From NCBI RefSeq assembly GCF_016864575.1, contig NZ_CP044126.1, positions 930,001-994,000 on the forward strand: a DNA stretch of 64,000 nucleotides. The letters run 5' to 3'. Positions within the stretch are counted from its first letter, which is position 1, and each line of letters opens with the position of its first letter. Positions 18,471 through 27,663 of the stretch are shown one piece after another. The notes beneath the pieces were generated by a model. That model saw only the letters and a program-made list of their open reading frames with translations, was not told the DNA's origin and searched no databases. The position numbers were made by a program, and so were the translations under genes. This DNA is from Rhizobium sp. BG4. Its GTDB lineage: Bacteria > Pseudomonadota > Alphaproteobacteria > Rhizobiales > Rhizobiaceae.

Positions 18471-19439
18471 CATGACGCAATGCCTGGCCGACCGAACCGT
18501 CGCGGCACGCTCTCCCGCGTTTTCCGTTTCCTCCGCACCGGCGGCGCGATGCTGCTGACGGCAGCCTCGCTCACGGCCTGCGAACATCTCGAGCTGATGA
18601 ACCCGAAAGGCGATATCGGCGCGCAGGAAAAGACGCTGATCCTCATCGCGCTCGGCCTGATGCTGCTGGTCGTCATCCCCGTCATGGTGCTGACGGTGTT
18701 TTTCGCCTGGCGCTACCGCGCCACGAATACCAAGGCGACCTATGCGCCGGACTGGGCGCATTCGACCAAGATCGAAGCGATCGTCTGGACGATCCCCTGC
18801 CTGATCGTCGGCATCCTCGCCGTGATGATCTGGGAAACCACCCATTCGCTCGATCCATACAAGCCGCTGGATTCGAAGGTGCCGCCTGTCCGTGTCGAGG
18901 TGATGGCGCTGAACTGGAAGTGGCTGTTCATCTATCCGGATTACGGCGTCGCTTCCGTCAATCACCTGGCGATCCCGGCCGGCACGCCGATCAACTTCAC
19001 GCTGACGGCTGAATCGATGATGAATTCCTTCTTCATCCCGCAGCTCGGCACGCAGATCTACGCCATGGCCGGTATGCGTACCCGGCTGCATCTGATCGCC
19101 GACGAGCAGGGCACCTATGACGGCCTGTCCTCGGCCTTCAGCGGCCCCGGCTTCTCCGACATGCATTTCGACGTGGTGGCAACGAGCCCCGCCGACTTCG
19201 ACAAGTGGGTGGCGCAGGCCAAGAGCTCGCCGCTGACGCTGAATGCGGAGAGCTACCGGTCGCTCGAAGCCCCGAGCATCAAGAACCCCGCCGCAGTCTA
19301 CGCCAATGTCGATCCGGGCATCTTCGATTCCGTGGTCAACCGCTACATGGCCGACCGCATGCCGCAGACCGCGGATGCCGCCACCTCCGACATCTGCACG
19401 GCTGCCACTCCCTATCCGACCGCCTGGAACAACAACTGA
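18450..19439 (+). CDS. cyoA: Cytochrome o ubiquinol oxidase subunit II CyoA
   Basis: This subunit II has a lipoprotein-type N-terminus (MLLTAASLTAC, lipobox cysteine), two transmembrane helices (about ILIALGLMLLVVIPVMVL and IEAIVWTIPCLIVGILAVMI) and a periplasmic cupredoxin-like domain. That domain has the quinol-oxidase form without the CuA cysteine pair (VMALNWKWLFIYPDYGVASVN, TAESMMNSFFIPQLG). The C-terminal COX-ARM region follows. The start is uncertain: 18450 has AAGG six bases upstream, while 18465 and 18480 are possible. It begins cyoABCD, a proton-pumping bo3-type terminal oxidase. The stop overlaps cyoB (TGATG). Confidence 0.92.
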   Translation: MTEFCMRHDAMPGRPNRRGTLSRVFRFLRTGGAMLLTAASLTACEHLELMNPKGDIGAQEKTLILIALGLMLLVVIPVMVLTVFFAWRYRATNTKATYAPDWAHSTKIEAIVWTIPCLIVGILAVMIWETTHSLDPYKPLDSKVPPVRVEVMALNWKWLFIYPDYGVASVNHLAIPAGTPINFTLTAESMMNSFFIPQLGTQIYAMAGMRTRLHLIADEQGTYDGLSSAFSGPGFSDMHFDVVATSPADFDKWVAQAKSSPLTLNAESYRSLEAPSIKNPAAVYANVDPGIFDSVVNRYMADRMPQTADAATSDICTAATPYPTAWNNN

Positions 19440-21415
19440 TGTTTGGTAAGCTCACTCTCGACGCCATCCCCCTCCACGAACCGATCATCATGGGAACAGG
19501 CGCGGTCGTCGCCCTGCTCGGCATCGCGCTCTTCGCCTGGGTCACCTATCACGGCTGGTGGAAATACCTCTGGGAAGAATGGATCACCTCGGTCGATCAC
19601 AAGAAGATCGGCGTGATGTATTTCATCCTCGGCCTCGTCATGCTGCTGCGCGGCTTTGCCGATGCCATCATGATGCGCGTCCAGCAGGCGATCGCCAGTG
19701 ACGGCGCCGCCGGCTACCTGCCGCCGCACCACTACGACCAGATCTTCACCGCCCACGGCGTGATCATGATCTTCTTCGTCGCCACGCCCTTCATCCTCGG
19801 CCTGATGAATGTCGTCGTGCCGCTGCAGCTCGGCGCCCGGGACGTCGCCTATCCGTTCGTCAATTCGCTGGGCTTCTGGCTGTCGGCCGTCGGCGCCGTG
19901 CTCGTCATGGTGTCGATGTTCGTCGGCGATTTCGCCGCCACCGGCTGGGTCGCCTATCCGCCGCTTTCCGGGCTCGCCTACAGTCCGACGGTCGGGGTCG
20001 ATTATTACATCTGGTCGCTGCAGGTCTCCGGTCTCGGCACGACGCTCGCAGGCATCAACTTCGTGGTGACGATCCTACGCATGCGCGCGCCCGGCATGAA
20101 CCTGATGAAGATGCCGGTCTTCGTCTGGACCTCGCTGATCACCAACATCCTGATCGTCGCGATCTTCCCGGTCCTGACCGCGACGCTCGCGCTGCTCGCC
20201 GCCGACCGCTACTTCGACATGCATTTCTTCACCAACGAGCTTGGTGGCAATGCGATGATGTATATCAACCTCATCTGGATCTGGGGTCACCCCGAGGTCT
20301 ACGTGCTGATCCTGCCGTGCTTCGGCGTCTATTCCGAAGTGATCGCCACCTTCTCGCGCAAGCCGCTGTTCGGCTACAAGTCGATGGTCTACGCCACCTC
20401 GTCGATCGGCATCCTGTCCTTCTTCGTCTGGCTGCACCACTTCTTCACCATGGGCTCGGGCGCCAACGTCAATGCCTTCTTCGGCATCATGACGACGATC
20501 ATCTCGATCCCGACAGGCGTGAAGTTGTTCAACTGGCTGTTCACGATGTATCGCGGCCGGATCCGTTTCCATTCGGCAACGCTGTGGACCATCGGCTTCA
20601 TGGTCACTTTTGCCGTCGGCGGCATGACTGACGTGCTGCTGGCCGTCCCGGGCGCCGATTTCGTCCTGCATAACAGCCTGTTCCTCGTCGCCCACTTCCA
20701 CAACGTCATCATCGGCGGCGTCGTCTTCGGCTGCCTCGCCGGCATGAGCTTCTGGTTCCCGAAGGTCTTCGGCTTCACGCTCAACGAGTTCTGGGGCAAG
20801 GTTTCCTTCTGGTGCTGGCTGATCGGCTACTGGCTGGCCTTCACGCCGCTCTACATCCTTGGCTTCAAGGGTATGACGCGGCGCATGAACCACTATGAGG
20901 TGCCCGGCTGGCACCCCTACCTGGTGGTCGCCCTGATCGGCGCCATCATCATCGGCCTCGGCATCCTGGCGATCCTCGTTCAGCTCTATGTCAGCGTGCG
21001 CGACCGCGAGCAGAACCGTGACGTCACCGGCGATCCCTGGGATGCGCGCAGCCTGGAATGGGCAACCGCTTCGCCGGCGCCGTTCTACAACTTCGCCCAT
21101 GTGCCGGAGATCACCTCGCTCGAGCAGCATTGGGAAGACAAGCAGACCGGCAAGGCGAGTGAGCGCGTCTGGGAATACGAAGACATCCACATGCCGCGCA
21201 ACACTGCGGCAGGCTTTGTGATCTCGGCCTTCAGCTTCGTGCTCTGCTTCGCGCTCATCTGGCACATGTGGGTCTTCGCGGCCATCGGCCTTGCCGGAAT
21301 GATCGTAACCTTCCTCGCCCGATCCTACGACCGCGACGTCGATTACTACGTGCCGGCCGCAGAGGTCGCGCGGATCGAAAACGCACGCTTCGCCCTGATG
21401 CGCAAAGGAGCCTGA
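19439..21415 (+). CDS. cyoB: Cytochrome o ubiquinol oxidase subunit I CyoB
   Basis: This 658-residue haem-copper oxidase core subunit has about 14-15 transmembrane helices. The CuB/haem ligand motifs are visible: HGVIMIFF near residue 105, the CuB motif WIWGHPEVYVLILP (His with cross-linked Tyr), WLHHFFTMG, and VAHFHNVIIGG carrying the two haem histidines. It reduces oxygen to water, using ubiquinol electrons and pumping protons. Translation is coupled to cyoA by a TGATG overlap. The length is normal for CyoB. Confidence 0.96.
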   Translation: MFGKLTLDAIPLHEPIIMGTGAVVALLGIALFAWVTYHGWWKYLWEEWITSVDHKKIGVMYFILGLVMLLRGFADAIMMRVQQAIASDGAAGYLPPHHYDQIFTAHGVIMIFFVATPFILGLMNVVVPLQLGARDVAYPFVNSLGFWLSAVGAVLVMVSMFVGDFAATGWVAYPPLSGLAYSPTVGVDYYIWSLQVSGLGTTLAGINFVVTILRMRAPGMNLMKMPVFVWTSLITNILIVAIFPVLTATLALLAADRYFDMHFFTNELGGNAMMYINLIWIWGHPEVYVLILPCFGVYSEVIATFSRKPLFGYKSMVYATSSIGILSFFVWLHHFFTMGSGANVNAFFGIMTTIISIPTGVKLFNWLFTMYRGRIRFHSATLWTIGFMVTFAVGGMTDVLLAVPGADFVLHNSLFLVAHFHNVIIGGVVFGCLAGMSFWFPKVFGFTLNEFWGKVSFWCWLIGYWLAFTPLYILGFKGMTRRMNHYEVPGWHPYLVVALIGAIIIGLGILAILVQLYVSVRDREQNRDVTGDPWDARSLEWATASPAPFYNFAHVPEITSLEQHWEDKQTGKASERVWEYEDIHMPRNTAAGFVISAFSFVLCFALIWHMWVFAAIGLAGMIVTFLARSYDRDVDYYVPAAEVARIENARFALMRKGA

Positions 21416-21418
21416 CGG

Positions 21419-22045
21419 ATGAACATTCACGTTAAACCAGACCAGCACGGCAGCCACGCCGGAGGCCATCACGGTCACGGCGAGCACGACAGCGGCGGCA
21501 ACACCGTTCTCGGCTTCTGGATCTACCTGATGAGCGACTGCCTCATCTTCGCGACACTGTTTGCGACCTTCGGCGTGCTGGCGGCCAATACCGCCGGTGC
21601 CCCGGGCGGCCGGGAGATCTTCGACCTCCCCTACGTCGCGATCGAAACCGTGATCCTGCTGATCAGCAGCTTCACCTTCGGCATGGCCGGGCTGCATCTG
21701 CAGGCGGGCGCGAAGGCCAAGGTCATGCAGTGGCTGGCCATCACCTTCGTGTTCGGCGCCGTGTTCATCGTCATGGAAATCCATGAATTCATGGCGCTGA
21801 TCGCCGAGGGCGCAGGCCCCAGCCGCAGCGCTTTCCTGTCGGCCTATTTCACGCTGGTCGGCACGCACGGCCTGCATGTGACGGCCGGTCTTCTGTGGCT
21901 CGCGACGATGATCCACCAGGTCTGGCGCTTCGGCCTCGACGGCGTCGTGCGCCGCCGCCTCGCCTGCCTCAGCCTGTTCTGGCACTTCCTCGACCTGATC
22001 TGGATCTGCGTCTTCACCTTCGTCTATCTCAGGGGCGTTCTCTGA
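21419..22045 (+). CDS. cyoC: Cytochrome o ubiquinol oxidase subunit III CyoC
   Basis: This 208-residue membrane protein has five helices of the CyoC/COX3 type. It has a histidine-rich soluble N-terminus (HAGGHHGHGEH) and the segments GFWIYLMSDCLIFATLFATF and YFTLVGTHGLHVTAGLLWL. It starts three bases after cyoB, and its stop overlaps cyoD (TGATG). It stabilises the oxidase core. Confidence 0.94.
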   Translation: MNIHVKPDQHGSHAGGHHGHGEHDSGGNTVLGFWIYLMSDCLIFATLFATFGVLAANTAGAPGGREIFDLPYVAIETVILLISSFTFGMAGLHLQAGAKAKVMQWLAITFVFGAVFIVMEIHEFMALIAEGAGPSRSAFLSAYFTLVGTHGLHVTAGLLWLATMIHQVWRFGLDGVVRRRLACLSLFWHFLDLIWICVFTFVYLRGVL

Positions 22046-22404
22046 TGGCTCACTCTCCTTCCGAAACAGCGGCGCATGCCAGCTTGCGATCCTATGTCTG
22101 GGGCTTCATGCTGTCCCTCGGCCTGACCGGTCTTTCGTTCGGCGCCGTCATGAGCGGCGTGCTGCCCTCCGAGGCGATCCTGCCTGTCATCACCGTACTT
22201 GCCGTGGTGCAGCTCCTCGTGCAGCTCGTCTTCTTCCTGCATCTCGGCACCGCACCCGACCAGCGCAGCAACACGACGATCTTTCTGCTGACGATCATGC
22301 TGATCGCCATCATCGTCTCCGGTTCGCTCTGGGTCATCCACAACGCGAACGTCAACATGATGCCCTCGGGCATGACGATCGAGCGCGCCAAGGCGCTCGA
22401 TTGA
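22045..22404 (+). CDS. cyoD: Cytochrome o ubiquinol oxidase subunit IV CyoD
   Basis: This 119-residue subunit IV has three helices (SYVWGFMLSLGLTGLSFGAV, ITVLAVVQLLVQLVFFLHL, IFLLTIMLIAIIVSGSLWVI). The start at 22045 overlaps the cyoC stop. No cyoE (haem O synthase) follows in the window, so haem O must be supplied from elsewhere. Confidence 0.92.
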   Translation: MAHSPSETAAHASLRSYVWGFMLSLGLTGLSFGAVMSGVLPSEAILPVITVLAVVQLLVQLVFFLHLGTAPDQRSNTTIFLLTIMLIAIIVSGSLWVIHNANVNMMPSGMTIERAKALD

Positions 22405-22471
22405 TCCCCTTCATCCCATCGACTGAGTCGCCGGTCGTTCCCCCAGCCAGGCGGCGGAAAAGAGCAAGGCA

Positions 22472-23695
22472 ATGGACTATGCTGCTAGATTTGAGACCCT
22501 TCTTTCCGAGCTGAAGCTCGACGGCCGGTACCGCACCTTCGCGGAACTCGAACGCATCGCCGGCGAGTTTCCGAGCGCGCTGTGGCACGGGCCGACGGGC
22601 GAAACCCGGCATGTGACGGTCTGGTGCAGCAACGACTATCTCGGCATGGGCCAGCACCCCGACGTGCTGGCCGCGATGCACGCGGCGATCGACGATTTCG
22701 GCGCCGGCACCGGCGGCACGCGCAACATCTCCGGCACCAACCGCCAGCATGTGGCGCTGGAAACCGAGCTTGCCGATCTGCACGGCAAGGAAGGCGCGCT
22801 GATCTTCACATCCGGGTGGATCTCCAATCTCGCGGCGCTCGGCACGCTCGGCAAGGTACTGCCCGATTGCGCCATCTTCTCCGACGCCCTGAACCACAAT
22901 TCGATGATCGAGGGCATTCGCCGCTCCGGCGCCGAGCGCTTCATCTTCCGCCATAACGACGCTGCCCATCTCGACGAACTGATGAGCAGGATCGATCCCG
23001 CAAGGCCGAAGATCGTCGCCTTCGAGAGCGTCTACAGCATGGACGGCGATATCGCGCCGATCGCCGAAATCTGCGACGTCGCCGAGAAACACGGAGCGCT
23101 CACCTATCTCGACGAGGTGCACGCCGTCGGCCTCTACGGCGAGCACGGCGGCGGCGTTGCCGAACAGCTCGGCGTCGCCGATCGCGTCACGATCATCGAG
23201 GGCACGCTGGCCAAGGCCTTCGGCGTGATGGGCGGCTATATCACCGGCCCGGCCATGCTGATCGACGTCGTGCGCAGCTTCTCCGACAGCTTCATCTTCA
23301 CGACATCCATGTGTCCGCACCTGGCGGCAGGCGCTCTGGCAGCCGTGCAACACCTGAAGGCCCATCCGCAGGAGCGCAGCGAGCAGCAGGCGAATGTGAC
23401 GCTGCTGAAGCAGATGATGAAAGCGGCCAACCTGCCGATCCTCGACAGCGCCAGCCACATCATTCCGCTGATGATCCGCGACGCGCATCTCTGCCGCGCC
23501 ACCAGCGAATTCCTGATGCGCGAGCACAACATCTACGTCCAGCCGATCAACTACCCGACGGTCGCCCGCGGCCAGGAGCGGCTGCGGATCACGCCGACGC
23601 CATTCCACACGCAGGCGCATATGCGCGCACTCGTCTCTGCTCTCTGCGAGGCCCGCGAAAAGCTCGGCTGGTTCGGCCACTCGGCCGCCGCCTGA
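22472..23695 (+). CDS. hemA: 5-Aminolevulinate synthase HemA (probable second copy)
   Basis: This 407-residue PLP enzyme condenses glycine and succinyl-CoA to 5-aminolevulinate, the first tetrapyrrole step in alphaproteobacteria. Landmarks are VWCSNDYLGMGQHP, GTGGTRNISGTNRQHVALE, SVYSMDGDIAPI, the cofactor-aspartate region YLDEVHAVGLYG and the Schiff-base lysine in EGTLAKAFGVMGGY. The N-terminus (MDYAARFETLLSELKLDGRY) looks unlike the housekeeping rhizobial HemA I know, so this may be a paralogue. It lies 67 bp after cyoD and 22 bp before a sirohaem enzyme, fitting local tetrapyrrole demand. Confidence 0.93.
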   Translation: MDYAARFETLLSELKLDGRYRTFAELERIAGEFPSALWHGPTGETRHVTVWCSNDYLGMGQHPDVLAAMHAAIDDFGAGTGGTRNISGTNRQHVALETELADLHGKEGALIFTSGWISNLAALGTLGKVLPDCAIFSDALNHNSMIEGIRRSGAERFIFRHNDAAHLDELMSRIDPARPKIVAFESVYSMDGDIAPIAEICDVAEKHGALTYLDEVHAVGLYGEHGGGVAEQLGVADRVTIIEGTLAKAFGVMGGYITGPAMLIDVVRSFSDSFIFTTSMCPHLAAGALAAVQHLKAHPQERSEQQANVTLLKQMMKAANLPILDSASHIIPLMIRDAHLCRATSEFLMREHNIYVQPINYPTVARGQERLRITPTPFHTQAHMRALVSALCEAREKLGWFGHSAAA

Positions 23696-23717
23696 CATTG
23701 CCCCAGAGGAGACGACC

Positions 23718-25715
23718 ATGCCTGCCCATATGATAACAGCCAACCGGCTGAGCGACGGCGTTGCCGTCTGGTTCGACACACGCGGCCGCTGGACCGAGGA
23801 CCTCGGCAAGGCAACCATTATCGAAGACGAGCGCCTTGCCGAACTGATAGAAACGGCCCGGCTTTCCGAACGCGGCAACATCGTCGTCGACACCCGCACG
23901 ATCGAAGCCGAGTGCGTCGAGGGCGAATGGGTGCCGGCAGTACGGCGCGAGCGCCTGCGGGGTACGGGGCCGAGCGTGCGGCGAGACCTCGCGACACCCC
24001 GCAAGCCGGCGCAGTGGCCGCAGCCGCCCTTTCCTGAGCTCCCGTCGGCGACCTCGTCGTCGCCCTATGCCGGTATCTACCGCTATGACGAGTATGACCG
24101 GCAGTTCCTGCGCGACCGCGCCGAACAATTCCGCCAACAGATCAACCGCCGTCTGGCGGGAGAGCTCAGCGAAGAAGAATTCAAGCCGCTGCGGCTGATG
24201 AACGGCCTCTATCTGCAGCTTCACGGCTACATGCTGCGCGTGGCGCTGCCCTACGGCGTCGTCAGCGCCGCACAGATGCGCCAGCTCGCCTATGTCGCCC
24301 GCTATTACGACCGCGGCTACGGCCATTTCACGACGCGCCAGAACATCCAGTTCAACTGGCCGCGGCTCGAAGACGCCGCCGATATTCTTGCCGTTCTGGC
24401 CGAGGCCGATCTGCACGCGATCCAGACCAGCGGCAATTGCGTTCGCAACGTCACGACCGACCATTTTGCCGGAGCGGCGGCCGAAGAAGTCGTCGACCCC
24501 CGCCTCTACGCCGAGATCCTCAGACAGTGGTCGACCGACCATCCCGAGTTCACCTACCTGCCGCGCAAGTTCAAGATCGCCATCACCGGCAGCCCCGAAG
24601 ACCGTGCCGCCGTGCGCGTCCATGACATCGGCATTCTGGCGAGCCGCAACGAGGCCGGCGAACCGGGCTTCACCATCTATGCCGGGGGCGGCCTCGGCCG
24701 CACGCCCGTGGTTGGCACCAAGGTGCGCGACTGGTTGCCGGTGCGCGATCTCCTGCGCTATGTCGAGGCGATCCTGCGCGTCTACAACGCGCTCGGCCGC
24801 CGCGACAACATCTACAAGGCTCGCATCAAGATCCTGCTGCGCGAGATGAAGCCGGAAAACTTCATCCGCATGATCGAGGACGAATTCGCCGCCCTGCCGG
24901 ACGATCACAACGTTCTCCACGAGGAGATCGTCGAAGCCGTCGCCGCCCGCTTCAACCCGCCGCCTTTCGAGGCATTGCCGGAGATACCCGCAGAAAAGGC
25001 GAATCGCGGCTTCAGCCTTTGGGCGAAGACCAATACGCATCCGCACAAGCAGCCGGGCTACATCTCCGCCGTCATCTCGCTGAAGCCGGAGGGCGGCATT
25101 CCGGGCGATATCAGCGCCGACGAGATGGATGTGGTCGCAGACCTTGCCGACCGCTACTCGCTCGGCGAGATCCGCATATCCCATGAGCAGAACCTGGTCC
25201 TGCCGCATGTGCGCCAGGCCGATCTGCAGGCTCTGTGGACCGGGCTGGTGGAGGCCGGGCTTGCAAGCGGCAATATCGGCCTGATCACCGACATGATCGC
25301 CTGTCCTGGGATGGATTACTGCAGCCTCGCAACCGCCCGCTCGATCCCCGTCGCGCAGCGCATCGCGGCGCGCTTTGCCGATCCCGACCGGCAGCGGCAG
25401 ATCGGAGCGCTCGACCTGAACATTTCCGGCTGCATCAATGCCTGCGGCCATCACCACGTCGGCAATATCGGCCTGCTCGGCGTCGATAAGAGCGGCGAGG
25501 AGGTCTACCAGATCACCCTCGGTGGCGCCGCCGACGAGAAGGCTTCGATCGGCAGCATCATCGGTCCGTCGGTCGCCTCCGACAAGGTGGTCGATGCCAT
25601 CGAAGCGATCACCGGCGCCTATCTGGCCGAACGCCGGGACGGCGAGCGGTTCATCGATACCTACCGGCGTCTCGGCCCGGCGCCGTTCAAGGAGGCCGTC
25701 TATGGCGCTGATTAA
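23718..25715 (+). CDS. cysI: DUF2849-sulfite/nitrite reductase (CysI-type) fusion
   Basis: This 665-residue protein has an N-terminal DUF2849 domain at residues 1-95 (MITANRLSDGVAVWFDTRGRW), which is usually a separate small protein beside cysI in rhizobia. A linker rich in proline follows, then a haemoprotein-type sulfite/nitrite reductase (about 110-660) starting YRYDEYDRQFLRDRAEQFR. The sirohaem/4Fe-4S ligands are in CPGMDYC (C-x5-C) and GCINAC (C-x3-C). It should reduce sulfite to sulfide in cysteine synthesis. The join is within one frame with no stop. A good AGAGGAGA ribosome site precedes it. Confidence 0.88.
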   Translation: MPAHMITANRLSDGVAVWFDTRGRWTEDLGKATIIEDERLAELIETARLSERGNIVVDTRTIEAECVEGEWVPAVRRERLRGTGPSVRRDLATPRKPAQWPQPPFPELPSATSSSPYAGIYRYDEYDRQFLRDRAEQFRQQINRRLAGELSEEEFKPLRLMNGLYLQLHGYMLRVALPYGVVSAAQMRQLAYVARYYDRGYGHFTTRQNIQFNWPRLEDAADILAVLAEADLHAIQTSGNCVRNVTTDHFAGAAAEEVVDPRLYAEILRQWSTDHPEFTYLPRKFKIAITGSPEDRAAVRVHDIGILASRNEAGEPGFTIYAGGGLGRTPVVGTKVRDWLPVRDLLRYVEAILRVYNALGRRDNIYKARIKILLREMKPENFIRMIEDEFAALPDDHNVLHEEIVEAVAARFNPPPFEALPEIPAEKANRGFSLWAKTNTHPHKQPGYISAVISLKPEGGIPGDISADEMDVVADLADRYSLGEIRISHEQNLVLPHVRQADLQALWTGLVEAGLASGNIGLITDMIACPGMDYCSLATARSIPVAQRIAARFADPDRQRQIGALDLNISGCINACGHHHVGNIGLLGVDKSGEEVYQITLGGAADEKASIGSIIGPSVASDKVVDAIEAITGAYLAERRDGERFIDTYRRLGPAPFKEAVYGAD

Positions 25716-26202
25716 TCACCTCGGCGAGGAGCTTCCCGATCGCTGGCTCTATCCGCAGCAACCCGAGACCGATGCGATGCCGGCGCCTTACACCGTTGTG
25801 CCGGCCGAAGCCCTGCAAGGGCTGGAGCGCCTGCCGCCGGATGCAAGGCCGGCCGGCGTCCTGCTGCGGCCGGAGCAATCGGCCGATTTGATCGCACTGC
25901 TGCTCGATGAGCTCGACGTGGTGGTCGTCCTGTTCGAAAAATTCCGGGACGGCCGCGGCTTCACCATCGCCCATGCGCTGCGCAACAAGCACCGCTTCAT
26001 GGGCGACGTCCGCGCCATCGGCCATCTGCTGCCGGATCAACTGCCGCTGCTGCGGCAATGCGGATTCACCTCGATCGTCACACCGGCGGAACACCCGCCG
26101 GCCCGGTGGAGGAACGGCAATGCCGCCCAGGACCAGAGCGTGCAGGCCAAGCCGCTGCTGCAGCGGCTGATGAACAACCGGTCGTCAGACCACGGCGCGT
26201 GA
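25702..26202 (+). CDS. DUF934 protein (CysI-associated)
   Basis: This 166-residue protein has the DUF934 core FEKFRDGRGFTIAHALRNKHRFMGD and LLPDQLPLLRQCGFTSI. Members nearly always follow cysI and are thought to assist sulfite reduction or siroheme-enzyme electron supply. The exact role is not settled. The start at 25702 overlaps the end of cysI by 14 bp, so the two are translationally coupled. Its 3' end overlaps the convergent MocR gene by 18 bp. No cysH follows here, unlike the common rhizobial arrangement. Confidence 0.85.
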   Translation: MALINHLGEELPDRWLYPQQPETDAMPAPYTVVPAEALQGLERLPPDARPAGVLLRPEQSADLIALLLDELDVVVVLFEKFRDGRGFTIAHALRNKHRFMGDVRAIGHLLPDQLPLLRQCGFTSIVTPAEHPPARWRNGNAAQDQSVQAKPLLQRLMNNRSSDHGA

Positions 26203-27564
26203 CGCCAGCGAAGGCTGTGCGATCAGACCGGAGAGAAGCGTCAACGCATCCTCCAGGGCGCCGCGGTCGGGCGCGACGCCGAGCGAAATGCGGACCGCTT
26301 CGGTCGTCGCGCCTGCCGTTGCAAAGGCCGATGCCGGTACGATCGAAACGCCGGCACGATCTGCATGTTCGGCGAAATCCGCCGCCCGCCAATGATCAGG
26401 AAGCGTCAGCCACAGATGGTGGCCGTGCGGATCGGCGGCAAAGGGAATGCCGCCGAGAATGGCAGCGGCAAGTTTCTGGCGGACGGCATTCTCGGCGCGA
26501 ATGGCCGCCGTCAGCTCATTGAGCGTGCCGTCGGTGATCCAGCGGCTGGCAAGCGCCGACATCAGCGGCGGCGCCATCAGGATCGTCGCGCGCAGCACGC
26601 CGGCAAGCCGCAGCCCCTGCCCGGCATTGGGCGCCACGACATAGGCAACGCGGAGCGCCGGCGTGGCGCATTTCGACAGCGTCGCGATATGCCAGGTGAT
26701 ATCGGGCGCCATCTCTGCAAACGAGACGATCCGCTCCGGCTGCAACGAGCTGTAGGGATCGTCCTCGATGATCGCCACGCCGTAGTGACGGGCAAGCGAA
26801 ACAAGCGCTTGGCGCCGCGCCTGCGGCAACGTTGCCGTGCTCGGGTTGTCGATCGACGGAATGACGTAGAGCGCCTTCGGTGGCGCACGGCTGCAAAGCC
26901 GCTCGAAGGCGTCGGGGATGATACCCTCGGCATCCATCGCCAGCGGCTCGAGCCGGACACCCTTCTGCATCGCCACCGCCTTGAGGCCGGGATAGGTGAC
27001 CTCGCCCGCGGCGATGGCATCACCGCCGCGCAGCAACAGATCGCAGACGGCAAACAGCGCGCTCTGCGCCCCGCCGGCAATGACGATTCTCTCAGCGGAA
27101 ATGCCTGCAATACGCTGGCCGAGCCATGTGGCGGCAGCCTTCCGGTCGATCTCGGCGCCGTTACTCTCCTGATAATGCAAGCTGAGCAGGCCGCGCGATC
27201 CAGCCAGAACCTCGGCGATCCCCTGCGGCAGGGCCTTCTTCAGATTGGCCGATTGCGGCTGCGGCGGGATGTTCATGCTGAGATCGATGAGCGGCGCCCG
27301 GCGTTCCAGCGGGCCGTTTTCCTCCAGCCGCTCGCTGATGAAACTGCCGCGGCCGGCCTGAGCCTCGACCAGTCCGCGCCGCCGCGCCTCGTTGAAGGCG
27401 CGTGTCACGGTGGTCAGATCGACGTTCAGCGCCTCGGCGATCGTGCGCTGCGGCGGCAGCCGTTCACCCGGCGTCACCCGGCCCGCGCGGATATCCGCCT
27501 CGAGCGCCTCGACGATGCCGAGATATTTCATGCGGGCGGTTTCATTCAGCCGCGGCTGCCACAT
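26185..27564 (-). CDS. MocR-type transcription regulator (GntR HTH plus aminotransferase-like domain)
   Basis: This 459-residue protein has a winged-helix GntR domain at residues 1-75 (GRVTPGERLPPQRTIAEALN, TTVTRAFNEARRRGLVE) and a fold-type I aminotransferase-like domain (about 100-455). The PLP-binding region is recognisable (IEDDPYSSLQPE and THIATLSK-like WHIATLSKCATPALRVAYV). MocR proteins use PLP or its adducts as effector. The start at 27564 follows GGAGGGTATCTT. It is divergent from the MetF-like gene and probably controls it, since the shared 100-bp region carries repeats that look like its operator. Confidence 0.9.
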   Translation of the reverse strand: MWQPRLNETARMKYLGIVEALEADIRAGRVTPGERLPPQRTIAEALNVDLTTVTRAFNEARRRGLVEAQAGRGSFISERLEENGPLERRAPLIDLSMNIPPQPQSANLKKALPQGIAEVLAGSRGLLSLHYQESNGAEIDRKAAATWLGQRIAGISAERIVIAGGAQSALFAVCDLLLRGGDAIAAGEVTYPGLKAVAMQKGVRLEPLAMDAEGIIPDAFERLCSRAPPKALYVIPSIDNPSTATLPQARRQALVSLARHYGVAIIEDDPYSSLQPERIVSFAEMAPDITWHIATLSKCATPALRVAYVVAPNAGQGLRLAGVLRATILMAPPLMSALASRWITDGTLNELTAAIRAENAVRQKLAAAILGGIPFAADPHGHHLWLTLPDHWRAADFAEHADRAGVSIVPASAFATAGATTEAVRISLGVAPDRGALEDALTLLSGLIAQPSLASRAVV

Positions 27565-27576
27565 AAGATACCCTCC

Positions 27577-27616
27577 ATGTATGCCGCATTGACATACATT
27601 TTTATCCCCATGTATG
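27577..27616. promoter_or_regulatory. ATGTATG repeats in the MocR/MetF-like divergent promoter
   Basis: ATGTATG at 27577-27583 faces an inverted CATACAT at 27593-27599. A second direct copy lies at 27610-27616. Mixed inverted and direct repeats are typical MocR operators, where two binding domains read a spaced pair. Confidence 0.6.
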
Positions 27617-27663
27617 GCAATCCCGATGCGCCGCAAAACGGCTGGTATTGCTAGGGGAAGAGA

